DNA from: Promicromonospora panici | GTDB taxonomy: Bacteria > Actinomycetota > Actinomycetes > Actinomycetales > Cellulomonadaceae | Length of the DNA: 64,000 bases | Direction of reading: 5' to 3' | NCBI RefSeq assembly: GCF_900608595.1 | Contig: NZ_UWYY01000002.1 | Coordinates: 124,001-188,000 of the forward strand | Shown: one piece after another, positions 17,482-29,460 of the stretch | How the letters are laid out: each line of letters opens with the position of its first letter | Numbering within the stretch: the stretch's first letter is position 1 | Program-made: the position numbers and the translations under genes | Notes under the pieces: generated by a model | What the model was told of the DNA's origin: nothing | Database searches by the model: none | What the model saw: the letters and a program-made list of their open reading frames with translations, nothing else

Positions 17482-18512
17482 TTGCGCACCTTCCTGATCC
17501 ACTGGTCGAGCGAGACCGCGACGATCACGAGGACGCCCACGGCAAGGGTCTGGTAGAGCACGTCGAGGCCTGCGAGCGACAGCCCGTTGCGGAACACCCC
17601 GACGATCAGCGCTCCGAGCAGGGTCCCCCAGACGGTGCCGCGCCCGCCGAACAGGCTCGTGCCGCCGATGACCACGGCGGTGATCGAGTCGAGGTTCATG
17701 TCGACGCCGACGTTGGGGCTCGCGGCATTGGCGCGCCCGATCTGGATCCAGGCCGCGAGCGCGAGGATCGCCCCGGCGGCGAGGTAGACGCTGACGAGCA
17801 CGCGGTTGACGCTGATGCCGGACAGCCGCGCGGCGTCCCGGTCGTCGCCGACCGCGTAGACGTGCGTGCCCCAGGCGGTGCGCGAGAGCACGAAGGCCAC
17901 CACGAGGTAGGCGGCGAGCATGAGGATCACGCCCGTGGAGACCCGCACGCCGAAGAGCGGGAACGTAGTGCCCGTCCAGGTCAGCGCGGCGGGCATGTCG
18001 CCGCCGCGGACCGTGGCGCCGTGCGAGTACAGCAGCGTGACCGCCAGGTAGATGTTGAGCGTGCCCAGCGTGGCGATGAAGGGCGGCAGCTTGAACCGTG
18101 TCACCAGCAGGCCGTTGAGGCCGCCCGCGGCGAGCCCCACGACGAGCCCGACCAGGATCGCGAGCAACGGCGGGACACCCGCGGACGTCGTCACCTGGGC
18201 CATGACCATCGAGGCCAGGACCATGGTCGCCCCGACCGAGAGGTCGATGCCCGCCGTGAGGATGACCAGCGTCTGGGCGACCGCGAGGGTGCCCACCACC
18301 GCCACCTGCTGCGTGATGAGGGACAGGTTTCCCGGAGCCCAGAAGCGGTCGTTGAGGAAGCCGAAGACGATCACGGAGACGACGAGCACGATCGCCGGGC
18401 TGAGCGCCGGGTAGCGGTGCAGCACGCCGCGCGCGCGTTCGAGCGGGGTGCGGCGGTCGAGGAACTCGGCGGCCGGCTCGTGGGCCTGGGTGGACTGGGT
18501 GGATGCGCTCAT
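17478..18512 (-). CDS. Sugar ABC importer permease (FrcC/RbsC-like)
   Basis: A 344-residue BPD_transp_2 permease with about nine hydrophobic segments. It carries the family signature VILTAGIDLSVGATMVLASM and a later AVVIGGTSLFGGRGTVWGT loop, where the ATPase docks. Start ATG 18512 lies 2 bp after the stop of the binding-protein gene, and its own stop overlaps the ATPase start, so the three form one tight operon. Transport of a monosaccharide such as ribose, fructose or galactose is expected from the family. Confidence 0.92.
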   Translation of the reverse strand: MSASTQSTQAHEPAAEFLDRRTPLERARGVLHRYPALSPAIVLVVSVIVFGFLNDRFWAPGNLSLITQQVAVVGTLAVAQTLVILTAGIDLSVGATMVLASMVMAQVTTSAGVPPLLAILVGLVVGLAAGGLNGLLVTRFKLPPFIATLGTLNIYLAVTLLYSHGATVRGGDMPAALTWTGTTFPLFGVRVSTGVILMLAAYLVVAFVLSRTAWGTHVYAVGDDRDAARLSGISVNRVLVSVYLAAGAILALAAWIQIGRANAASPNVGVDMNLDSITAVVIGGTSLFGGRGTVWGTLLGALIVGVFRNGLSLAGLDVLYQTLAVGVLVIVAVSLDQWIRKVRK

Positions 18513-18514
18513 CG

Positions 18515-19600
18515 TCAGCCCCAGCAGATGTCCGACGCGGCGGTCGAGTCGATGGATTCGACGCCGTCGACGGGGGTGTCCGTGACGAGCTCGACGCCGG
18601 TGTCGAAGAAGTCGAGGCCCTCGGTGGTCTCGGGCGCCGTGCCCGACTCGGCCAGCTCGGCGATCGCCTCGACGCCGAGCTCGGCCATCTTCACCGGGTA
18701 CTGCTGGCTCGTGGCACCGATCACGCCCTGCTTCACGTTGTCGACGCCCGCGCAGCCGCCGTCGACCGAGACCAGGACGACGTCCTTCTCCCGGCCCGCG
18801 GCCTCCAGGGCCTGGTACGCGCCGTAGGCGGCGGGTTCGTTGATCGTGTAGACGACGTTGATGTCCGGGTTCTTGGTGAGCAGGTTCTCCATGGCGGTGC
18901 GCCCGCCGTCCTCGGCGCCCTGGCTCGCCTCGTTGCCCACGATCTCGTAGTCGCCGCCGCTGTACGTGCCGGTCGGGGCCTCGTCGCCGTTGACGTTCGG
19001 GTCGGCCGGGTCGATGCCCATGCCCTCGAGGAACCCCTGGTCGCGGTCGTAGTCGACCGAGACGACCTTGTCGTCGAAGAGGTCGAGCAGCGCGATGGTG
19101 GCCTTCTCGCCGTCCAGCTGGGCCGCCGCCCACTGGCCGATGCGCTCGCCGGCCTGGCGGTTGTCGGTCGCGAACGTGATGTCGACGGCGTCGGCCGGGT
19201 CGGGCGGGGTGTCGAGGGCGATGACGTACAGGCCCGCGTCGCGCGCCTTCTTGAGCGCGTCCACGACGGACGGACCGTTCGGCGTGATGAGGATGCCGGC
19301 GTCGCCGCGGGCGATGGCATTCTCGATCGCCTGGATCTGCGTCTCCTCGTCGCCGTCCGCCTTGCCCGCGGCCATGGTGAGCTCGACGCCGTGGTCGCCG
19401 GCGGCGGCCTCCGCGCCGTCCTGCATGGCAACGAAGAACGGGTTGGTGGTCGTCTTGACGATCAGCGAAACACCGACACCGTTGTCAGAGCCGCTGTCAC
19501 TGCCGCCGCACCCGCTGAGAGCCACTGCCCCCAGTGCGAGTGCGCTGGTCAGAGCCACGTTCCGCCGCAGCCCAGCCGTGTTCATAGCTATCCGGTTCAC
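18515..19600 (-). CDS. Sugar-binding lipoprotein of ABC importer (FrcB/RbsB-like)
   Basis: A 361-residue periplasmic-binding-type protein with a lipoprotein signal ([17 protein letters not shown], lipobox LSGC). The Peripla_BP_4 fold begins [19 protein letters not shown] and includes [15 protein letters not shown] and [11 protein letters not shown]. It captures the sugar and delivers it to the FrcC-like permease. I chose GTG 19600 because GGAGGA lies 8 nt upstream; ATG 19585 is an alternative inside the same leader. It is the first gene of the operon and carries a promoter and operator just upstream. Confidence 0.9.
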   Translation of the reverse strand: MNRIAMNTAGLRRNVALTSALALGAVALSGCGGSDSGSDNGVGVSLIVKTTTNPFFVAMQDGAEAAAGDHGVELTMAAGKADGDEETQIQAIENAIARGDAGILITPNGPSVVDALKKARDAGLYVIALDTPPDPADAVDITFATDNRQAGERIGQWAAAQLDGEKATIALLDLFDDKVVSVDYDRDQGFLEGMGIDPADPNVNGDEAPTGTYSGGDYEIVGNEASQGAEDGGRTAMENLLTKNPDINVVYTINEPAAYGAYQALEAAGREKDVVLVSVDGGCAGVDNVKQGVIGATSQQYPVKMAELGVEAIAELAESGTAPETTEGLDFFDTGVELVTDTPVDGVESIDSTAASDICWG

Positions 19601-19631
19601 CGTCGAACTCCTCCGTGGGGGGCTTGCGCCC

Positions 19632-19643
19632 GACAACGTTGTC
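19632..19643 (-). promoter_or_regulatory. LacI-type operator (GACAACGTTGTC)
   Basis: A perfect 12-bp palindrome with the central CG typical of LacI-family operators. It lies 32 bp upstream of the binding-protein start and just downstream of the predicted -10 box, where a bound repressor would block transcription. The divergent LacI gene begins about 40 bp away and is the likely binder. Confidence 0.7.
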
Positions 19644-19650
19644 AGGTCAT

Positions 19651-19679
19651 TGTCTACTCGAATCTCCAGGTAGGGTCAA
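19651..19679 (-). promoter_or_regulatory. Predicted promoter of the sugar importer operon
   Basis: On the minus strand a -35 hexamer TTGACC (19679-19674) is followed after 17 bp by a -10 hexamer TAGACA (19656-19651). Initiation would fall a few bases before the palindromic operator. The -35 box overlaps the leader of the divergent LacI gene. Confidence 0.5.
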
Positions 19680-19683
19680 GCCA

Positions 19684-20760
19684 ATGGAAGCAAGGAGTGA
19701 CACGTTCGTGACATCGGTGTCAGACGAATCCTCACCCTCGGCACGTCAGCGACGGCCGACGATGCGCGACGTCGCGCGGCTCGCCGGCGTCGGGATCAAG
19801 ACGGTCTCGCGGGTGATCAACGGCGAGCCCAACGTCTCGGTCGCGACCGCCGAGCGCGTTCGCCGCGCCGCGGCCGACCTCCTCTACGAACCGGACCTGC
19901 ACGCCGGCAACCTGCGCCGCGCGGACGGCCGCTCGCGCACGCTCGGCCTGCTGGTGTCCAGCGTCGCCAACCCGTTCGCGGCGCAGGTGCACCGCGCGAT
20001 CGAACGGGTGGCCAACGCGTACGGGTACGCGGTGCTGGCGGCGAGCCTGGAGGACGATCCCGCCGCCGAGCTGCGGGCGGTCACCGCGCTCTCCCGGCGC
20101 AGGGTCGACGGGTTCATCGTCACGCCTGTGCGCGACGACCAGTCCTACCTGCGCGTGCACGTCGACCGGGGCACGCCGCTGGTGTGCGTCGACCGGACGC
20201 CGAAAGGCATCGAGACCGACTGCGTGGTGACGGGGAACATCGACGGCGCGCGGGACGCGGTGCGCCACCTCGTCTCGTACGGGCACCGCCGGATCGCCTT
20301 CCTCGGCGACCTCGAGCGCATCGAGACGGCGCGCCTGCGGCGGGAGGGTTACCTGACCGAGCTCGCCGCGGCCGGGATCGAGGTGGACCCCGCGCTGATC
20401 GTGCTCGGCCTGCACGACGACGCGACCGCCACCGCCGTCGTCCGCACGCTGATCGCGCTGCCCGACCCGCCCACCGCGATCTTCTCCAGCCAGAACCTGA
20501 TCACCATCGGCACCATCCGGGCCCTGCAACAGCTCGGCCACGAGCACGACATCGCCCTGGTCGGGTTCGACGACCTCGAGACCGGCGACCTCATGAAGCC
20601 CGCGATCACGACCGTCGCACAGGATCCGGACCGCATCGGCCGCCTGGCCGCGGAGCGCCTCTTCGCCCACCTCGACGGGGACCCCGGTCCGGCCCGCCAG
20701 GTCGTCGTGCCCACGCGCCTCGTCGTCCGCGGATCGGGCGAGATCCCCGGACCCGCCTGA
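19684..20760 (+). CDS. LacI-family transcriptional repressor
   Basis: A regulator of about 358 residues. The N-terminal HTH reads TMRDVARLAGVGIKTVSRVI, with the usual hinge YEPDLHAGNLRR, followed by a sugar-binding core (LGLLVSSVANPFAAQVHRAI, ending with VVPTRLVVRGSGE). It is divergent from the FrcBCA-like operon and probably represses it until its sugar ligand is present. ATG 19684 is used; GTG 19708, 10 nt after AAGGAG, is an equally reasonable start and would give 350 residues. Confidence 0.9.
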   Translation: MEARSDTFVTSVSDESSPSARQRRPTMRDVARLAGVGIKTVSRVINGEPNVSVATAERVRRAAADLLYEPDLHAGNLRRADGRSRTLGLLVSSVANPFAAQVHRAIERVANAYGYAVLAASLEDDPAAELRAVTALSRRRVDGFIVTPVRDDQSYLRVHVDRGTPLVCVDRTPKGIETDCVVTGNIDGARDAVRHLVSYGHRRIAFLGDLERIETARLRREGYLTELAAAGIEVDPALIVLGLHDDATATAVVRTLIALPDPPTAIFSSQNLITIGTIRALQQLGHEHDIALVGFDDLETGDLMKPAITTVAQDPDRIGRLAAERLFAHLDGDPGPARQVVVPTRLVVRGSGEIPGPA

Positions 20761-20892
20761 CCACGGACCTCGCAGCGCGCCCCATGGCACCCTCCGGACG
20801 CGGCCGAGCCCCGCACGCCGAAACGCGCATATTTGTGGGAGGTCTTGTCGTGGCCTGCCAGATCGGCGCGGAGCGGCCGTAGCGTCAGCACC

Positions 20893-21654
20893 GTGACCGC
20901 AAGAACCCGGGCCGCCGCCCTCGCGACCGTGCTGCTCCTGGCCGGCTGCGGCCCGAGCGGGGAGGGCTGGCCGGGCCCGTCGCAGCGCGACTTCCCGCCC
21001 GCGCCGCACCAGCAGGTGCCCGCGGCCGCCAGCGCGCCCCGCACCGCCACCGACCCCGTGCCCATCGCGGACCTGGCCCGCTCGGCCTGGCTCCGGGACG
21101 CCTCGCAGCGCACCGAGATCCCCGTGCGGGTGCTGGCGGCCTATGCCGGCGCGTCGCTCCGGGTGGCCGAGCTCGAGCCCGAGTGCGGCCTCGGCTGGAA
21201 CACGCTGGCGGGCATCGGCGCGGTCGAGTCGGTGCACGGCAGCTACCTCGGGGCACGCGCCGAGACCGACGGGACGGTGCGCCCGCCGATCATCGGCATA
21301 CCGCTGGACGGCAGCGAGGGGGTCATGGAGATCCTCGACACCGACGACGGCACGCTCGACGGCGACCCGGAGTGGGACCGCGCCGTCGGGCCGATGCAGT
21401 TCATCCCGACCACGTGGGAGAGCTACGCCCAGGACGGGAACCTCGACGGCCGGGCGGATCCGCACCAGATCGACGACGCCGCCCTGACCGCGGCCCTCTA
21501 CCTGTGCCGGACCGGTGGCGACGTCACCACCGACGACGGCTGGAAGGCGGCGCTGACCACGTACAACCGCTCGGTCTCCTACGCCCACGAGGTCGCCGAG
21601 CTCGCCGAGTCCTACGCCGGCGAGCCCGGCGCGGGCGCCGTCAGCGGCGCCTGA
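20893..21654 (+). CDS. Lytic transglycosylase-like lipoprotein (MltB-type SLT)
   Basis: A 253-residue exported protein. GTG 20893 gives a short lipoprotein signal (ATVLLLAGCGPSG, lipobox LAGC). The catalytic core has Glu in LAGIGAVESVHGSYLG, then GPMQFIPTTWESYAQDGNLD and DDAALTAALYLC, the pattern of MltB-like transglycosylases that cleave peptidoglycan glycan strands. Its last 14 bp overlap the 3' end of the convergent HAD gene. Role in wall turnover is inferred from the family. Confidence 0.85.
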   Translation: MTARTRAAALATVLLLAGCGPSGEGWPGPSQRDFPPAPHQQVPAAASAPRTATDPVPIADLARSAWLRDASQRTEIPVRVLAAYAGASLRVAELEPECGLGWNTLAGIGAVESVHGSYLGARAETDGTVRPPIIGIPLDGSEGVMEILDTDDGTLDGDPEWDRAVGPMQFIPTTWESYAQDGNLDGRADPHQIDDAALTAALYLCRTGGDVTTDDGWKAALTTYNRSVSYAHEVAELAESYAGEPGAGAVSGA

Positions 21655-22519
21655 CGGATCCTGGCGTCAGGGTGCGGAGGACCGCGACGACACCGTGCTC
21701 CTCGATCGTCCCGGTGACCTCGTCCGCGGCGTCGATGACGGCCGCCGGCGCGTGGCCCATCGCAACACCGCGGGCGGCCCAGGTGATCATCTCCAGGTCG
21801 TTGACGCCGTCGCCAACGGCCAGGGTCGATCTCTGGCTGACTCCGATCCGCTCGCGGATGCGTTCGAGCGCCGTCGCCTTGCTCAGCCGCTTCGGTGTGA
21901 CGTCCACCCAGTCGGGGCCGGCGGGGGTCGGCGTGACGCCCAGCCCGCGCAGCGGCTCCAGCAGCTCCCCGACCCCGTCCCCGCGGAGGATGACGCGGGG
22001 CGCCGGTTCGGCCCACAGCTCCGTGTCGGGGACCTGGCGCTGCTGCCCGTTGACCAGGCCGGGCTCGAAAGGGCGGTCGACCAGGTAGCCCCAGCCGATC
22101 TCCTCGACGCCCACCTGCACGTCGGGCAGGGCGGCACGGGCCAGGCGGATCACCGGTCCGACGTCGAACGAGTGCACCTTCTCGAGCCGGTAGCCGCCGG
22201 CAAAGGCATGACCGACGCATGCGACCACGGCCCCGTTCGACGCGACCACCCAGCCCTGGTCGACGCCGAGCTGCCGCGCGACGGGCAGCACACCCACGAG
22301 GGACCGGCCCGAGGCGAGCACCACATGGTGTCCCGAGCTCCGCACGTCCCGTACGGCGTCGGCGGTCACGGCCGGGACGGTGACGCCGGCGCCCAGGAGG
22401 GTGCCGTCGATGTCGAGAGCGACCAGGGTGGTGGTCCCTGCGTCGTCTGCGGGAAAGCGCGCTGAGGTGGTCTGCGTACGGGGACTGGTCGGGGGCACCG
22501 TGCCTGTCGTCTGCGTCAT
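21641..22519 (-). CDS. HAD-superfamily phosphatase (Cof-type)
   Basis: A 292-residue haloacid dehalogenase-type hydrolase. Motif I is LVALDIDGTLLGAGV, motif II is in VVLASGRSLVGV, motif III Lys is in KRLSKATALERI, and motif IV is LAVGDGVNDLEMI. The large C2-type cap between motifs II and III places it with the Cof/YbiV phosphosugar phosphatases. The substrate is unknown. ATG 22519 is chosen over an upstream in-frame start because the region before it lacks family resemblance. It converges on, and overlaps, the transglycosylase gene. Confidence 0.87.
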   Translation of the reverse strand: MTQTTGTVPPTSPRTQTTSARFPADDAGTTTLVALDIDGTLLGAGVTVPAVTADAVRDVRSSGHHVVLASGRSLVGVLPVARQLGVDQGWVVASNGAVVACVGHAFAGGYRLEKVHSFDVGPVIRLARAALPDVQVGVEEIGWGYLVDRPFEPGLVNGQQRQVPDTELWAEPAPRVILRGDGVGELLEPLRGLGVTPTPAGPDWVDVTPKRLSKATALERIRERIGVSQRSTLAVGDGVNDLEMITWAARGVAMGHAPAAVIDAADEVTGTIEEHGVVAVLRTLTPGSVRRR

Positions 22520-22573
22520 GTACCCCTGACGCACGGCGGGCCGGGATGTCACAGCACTTCGCCGGCCCGATGT

Positions 22574-23524
22574 TCACCGCGCCTGCGTGAGCTCCTCCGG
22601 GAGCAGGACCGCGTCGACGAGCGCGCCGTTGCGCCACACCGTCACCTCGGTGCGCCGCCCGATGGCGTCGCCCACCATGAGGCGCTGCACCTCGGTGGTG
22701 GTGACGACCGGGGCGCCGTCGATCGCCACGAGGATGTCGCCGGTGCGAATGCCCGCGAGATCCGCGGGGGATCGCGCGATGACCTGCGCGACCCGGATCC
22801 CCGTCCTGGAACCGACCCGGTTCGCGACAGGCTCGGGCAGCACCACCGGCGCCCCGGCGATGCCCAGCCACGCGCGCCGGACCCGGCCGGTGCGCACCAG
22901 CTCGTCGATGATCGCCCGGGTCGTCGTGTTGATCGGCACCGCGAGGCCCAGACCGATGCCCGCCACGGCGGTGCTGACGCCGACGAGCCGGCCGCTCGTG
23001 TCCGCGAGCGCACCCCCGCTGTTGCCGGGGTTGAGCGCGGCGTCCGTCTGCACGACCTCGTCGATGATCCGCCCGGCGCCGGTCGGCAGCGACCGGCCCA
23101 GGGCCGACACGATCCCGGCGGTCACGCTGCCGGCCAGGCCGCGGGGGTTGCCCAGCGCGACGACGAGCTGCCCCACCCGGAGCTTCGCGGCGTCACCGAG
23201 GGTGAGCGGGGGCGGGACGTCGTCATCGGCCCGGAGCACCGCGAGGTCCGAGAGCGGGTCGCGCCCGACCACCCGCGCGGCGACCTCCGAGCCGTCGGCA
23301 AAGGCGGCCCGCACCTCGGCGGCTGCCTCCACGACGTGCGCGCTCGTGAGCAGCAGGCGATGCCCGGGGATGACCGAGGCGCTCCCCGCCCCGGCTCCCT
23401 GGGCCGTCCGCACCGAGACCGCCGCGACCGACGGCAGCACCACGTCGACGACGCGCACGATCGACGCCGAATAGGCGTCCATCGCCTCCTGATCGCTGAT
23501 CTCGTGATCGCCCATAGGGCCCAT
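22574..23524 (-). CDS. HtrA-like serine protease without export signal
   Basis: About 316 residues of S1C protease. His lies in LLTSAHVVEAAA, Asp in LSDLAVLRADD, Ser in LNPGNSGGALADT, and a PDZ domain (VIARSPADLAGIRTGDILVAI) follows. All three catalytic residues are present. Unlike the protease at 11004, the N-terminus (MGDHEISDQEAMDAYSASI) is hydrophilic, with no signal peptide or membrane anchor, so it looks cytoplasmic or non-classically exported. GTG 23527 and ATG 23515 are alternative starts. It lies 54 bp upstream of the HAD gene on the same strand. Confidence 0.85.
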   Translation of the reverse strand: MGPMGDHEISDQEAMDAYSASIVRVVDVVLPSVAAVSVRTAQGAGAGSASVIPGHRLLLTSAHVVEAAAEVRAAFADGSEVAARVVGRDPLSDLAVLRADDDVPPPLTLGDAAKLRVGQLVVALGNPRGLAGSVTAGIVSALGRSLPTGAGRIIDEVVQTDAALNPGNSGGALADTSGRLVGVSTAVAGIGLGLAVPINTTTRAIIDELVRTGRVRRAWLGIAGAPVVLPEPVANRVGSRTGIRVAQVIARSPADLAGIRTGDILVAIDGAPVVTTTEVQRLMVGDAIGRRTEVTVWRNGALVDAVLLPEELTQAR

Positions 23525-23581
23525 CACACACTCGCGACGGCCCGGACGGAACGAGATTCGCCACGGGCAGAGCCGCGGAGG

Positions 23582-27127
<3,546 letters not shown>

Positions 27128-27129
27128 AG

Positions 27130-27216
27130 CTGAAGCTCCCTTCGCTGGCATGACCCAGATCAGGTTCGACGGTCGGCGCCCCGCGCCCTCTCAGCCCCGT
27201 CCGGGGCTCCCGTGCA
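27130..27216 (-). promoter_or_regulatory. TPP (THI-box) riboswitch
   Basis: Minus-strand RNA leader of the thi operon. Conserved THI-box parts are visible in order: GGCTGAGAGG (pyrimidine-binding arm), AACCTGATCTGGGTCATG and CCAGCGAAGGGA (pyrophosphate arm). The closing 3' segment GGGAG is also the best ribosome site for thiO, so ligand binding should directly hide it and turn off translation. Confidence 0.95.
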
Positions 27217-27313
27217 CGCCACCACCCTAACCCCGGCCGAGGGGCTCCCGGACAGGCTGCCCGGCACACGGCCGGGACCAGGTCAGAGGTGGCTTCGACT
27301 TACACTCGCGCTC

Positions 27314-27961
27314 GTGGATCCCCGTAACCGGCTCGCCGACGCCCGCCTCTACCTGTGCACCGACGCCCGTCAGGACACCGGCGACCTCGAACCCTTCCTG
27401 CACGCCGCGCTGGAGGGCGGTGTCGACGTCGTGCAGCTGCGGGACAAGACCCTGGACGCGGCCCGGGAGGTCGAGCTGCACGCTCTCGTCGCCCGGGTGG
27501 CCGCCGAGCACGGCGCACTGTGGGCGGTCAACGACCGGGCCGACATCGCGCGGCTCACCGGCGCGCCGGTGGTGCACATGGGCCAGGGCGACCTGCCGCC
27601 GGACGCGGTGCGCGACCTGCTGGGCGACGGCCCCGTGCTGGGCCGCTCCACCCACTCCCTCGACCAGGCGCTGACCGCCGAGAGCGACCAGCGCGTCGAC
27701 TACTTCTGTGTCGGGCCGGTGTGGGCCACGCCGACCAAGCCGGGCCGCCCCGCCGTCGGCCTGGACCTGGTGCGCGACGTCGCCGCCCGGAACCCGGCCG
27801 CGCCCTGGTTCGCCATCGGCGGGGTCGACGCGGCGCGCCTCGACCAGGTGCTCGACGCCGGGGCGCGTCGCGTCGTCGTCGTGCGCGCCATCACGCGGGC
27901 GGACGACCCGCGGGCCGCGGCCGCCGAGCTGCGCCGCCGGGTCACGAGCGCGGACGGGTAG
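27314..27961 (+). CDS. thiE: Thiamine-phosphate synthase ThiE
   Basis: A 215-residue TIM-barrel enzyme that joins the pyrimidine diphosphate and thiazole phosphate moieties to give thiamine phosphate. Conserved parts are [50 protein letters not shown] and [15 protein letters not shown] 27314 is chosen because homologous sequence begins just after it. Transcribed away from thiO; no second riboswitch is visible on this strand. Confidence 0.93.
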   Translation: MDPRNRLADARLYLCTDARQDTGDLEPFLHAALEGGVDVVQLRDKTLDAAREVELHALVARVAAEHGALWAVNDRADIARLTGAPVVHMGQGDLPPDAVRDLLGDGPVLGRSTHSLDQALTAESDQRVDYFCVGPVWATPTKPGRPAVGLDLVRDVAARNPAAPWFAIGGVDAARLDQVLDAGARRVVVVRAITRADDPRAAAAELRRRVTSADG

Positions 27962-27981
27962 GCCCGGCCCGTCCACGGGTC

Positions 27982-28506
27982 TCAGGCGCGGCCGCTGTCC
28001 GTGCCGCGGGTGCGCTGGTAGTGGCGCCGGGCCTTGAACCGGTTGCCGCAGAGCGCCATCGAGCACCACCGGGCGGTGTTCGCGTTGCTGCGGTCGTGGA
28101 GAAAGCGGCAGCACTCGGGGTTCGCGCAGGGCCGAAGGCGGCCCGGCGCACGTTCGCCGATCGCCGCCCAGGCGAGCAGGGCCCGCGCCGCGAGCGTCTC
28201 GTCCGCGGGCGTCCGCAGCTCCCAGCCGACGGCGCCGTCGCGCAGCCTCGGACGCAGGGCGATCCGCTCGACGTACTCCGCGAGCGTCTGTGCGTCGGCC
28301 GCCCCACGGACGACGTCCTGGATAGCGGCGCGCACCCGCCGCAGGGTCGCGACCTCGCCGGCGCTGCCCGCCCCGCCCCGCGCCGCCGCCCAGGCCCGGC
28401 CTGCGGCGAGGTCGGCGAGCTCGTCGGTGTGCTCGCCGTCGACGACGGGTGTCGTGTTCAGCAGGTCGAGCAGCAGGTCCTCGTCCTCCCGCGTCGCCAC
28501 GTCCAT
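27982..28506 (-). CDS. ABATE/CGNR zinc-finger transcriptional regulator
   Basis: A 174-residue protein. The N-terminal ABATE-like helical domain begins EDLLLDLLNTTPVVDG. The C-terminal CGNR zinc finger contains CANPECCRFL and CSMALCGNRFKARRHY, with the metal-binding cysteines and the namesake CGNR. Such proteins act as DNA-binding ligand-responsive regulators. It is divergent from the hydrolase gene across 84 bp and is its likely regulator. Confidence 0.87.
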   Translation of the reverse strand: MDVATREDEDLLLDLLNTTPVVDGEHTDELADLAAGRAWAAARGGAGSAGEVATLRRVRAAIQDVVRGAADAQTLAEYVERIALRPRLRDGAVGWELRTPADETLAARALLAWAAIGERAPGRLRPCANPECCRFLHDRSNANTARWCSMALCGNRFKARRHYQRTRGTDSGRA

Positions 28507-28590
28507 CCCTAACCTCCTCAGTTGGCGTTGACAGGTTAGCATCTGCAGTGCTCTCATAACCACATCACGCCTATCGAGAGGGTTATCATC
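28507..28590. promoter_or_regulatory. Divergent promoter region with candidate operator
   Basis: Between the CGNR regulator and the hydrolase. TTGACA at 28528-28533 could be a plus-strand -35 box. An inverted repeat ATAACC (28556-28561) / GGTTAT (28581-28586) abuts the hydrolase start and is a candidate binding site for the divergent regulator. Confidence 0.45.
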
Positions 28591-29460
28591 ATGGTTGCCG
28601 TCCAGCACAGGTTCGCCGACGTCGACGGGCACAGGATCTTCTACCGCGAGGCCGGTCCCGCCGACGCCCCGACAGTCGTGCTGCTGCACGGCTACCCGAC
28701 CAGCTCGCACATGTTCCGCGCGCTCATCCCCAAGCTCGCCGAGGAGTACCACGTGGTCGCGCCGGACCATCTCGGGTTCGGGCTGTCCGACGCGCCCGGC
28801 GTCGACGAGTTCGCCTACAGCTTCGACGCGCTCACCCGGATCACCTCCGGGCTGCTGTCCGGCCTCGGCATCGCCAGGTACGCGATCTACGTCCAGGACT
28901 ACGGCGCCCCGATCGGCTGGCGGCTCGCACTGGCGAACCCGTCCGCGATCACGGCGATCATCAGCCAGAACGGCAACGCGTACGACGAGGGCTTCGTCGA
29001 GAGCTTCTGGACGGATGTATGGGCCTACGCGGCCGACCAGAACGAGCAGACCGAGCCCGCCGCACGCTTCGCACTGACGCGTGAGGCGATCCGCTGGCAG
29101 TATCTCCACGGCGTCTCCGAGCCCACCCTGGTCGACCCCGACACGTGGGAGCACGACCTCGCCCTTGTCTCACGCCCGGGCAACGACCTGGTCCAGCTCA
29201 GCCTCTTCCGCGACTACGCGACCAACCCGCCCCTGTATCCCGCGGTGCACGAGTACTTCCGCTCCTCCCAGGTGCCGCTGCTGGCCGTCTGGGGCGAACG
29301 CGACGAGATCTTCGGGCCCGACGGCGCCAAGGCGTTCGCCAGGGACCTCCCCGACGCCCGGATCGAGCTGCTGCCTGGCGGTCACTTCCTCCTGGAGTCG
29401 CACCTCGACGAGGCCGCCGCGATCATCCGCGACTTCCTCGCCTCAGCCCTCACCCGATGA
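28591..29460 (+). CDS. Alpha/beta hydrolase (haloalkane dehalogenase / epoxide hydrolase class)
   Basis: A 289-residue alpha/beta-fold enzyme. The oxyanion region is VLLHGYPTSSHMFR. The nucleophile is Asp in YVQDYGAPIGWRLA, which marks the dehalogenase/epoxide hydrolase branch rather than Ser esterases. A later acid lies in AVWGERDEIFGP and the catalytic His in LPGGHFLLESH. Substrate unknown. ATG 28591 is close to the candidate operator, suggesting a short or absent leader. Its 3' end overlaps lnt by 11 bp in convergent orientation. Confidence 0.87.
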   Translation: MVAVQHRFADVDGHRIFYREAGPADAPTVVLLHGYPTSSHMFRALIPKLAEEYHVVAPDHLGFGLSDAPGVDEFAYSFDALTRITSGLLSGLGIARYAIYVQDYGAPIGWRLALANPSAITAIISQNGNAYDEGFVESFWTDVWAYAADQNEQTEPAARFALTREAIRWQYLHGVSEPTLVDPDTWEHDLALVSRPGNDLVQLSLFRDYATNPPLYPAVHEYFRSSQVPLLAVWGERDEIFGPDGAKAFARDLPDARIELLPGGHFLLESHLDEAAAIIRDFLASALTR

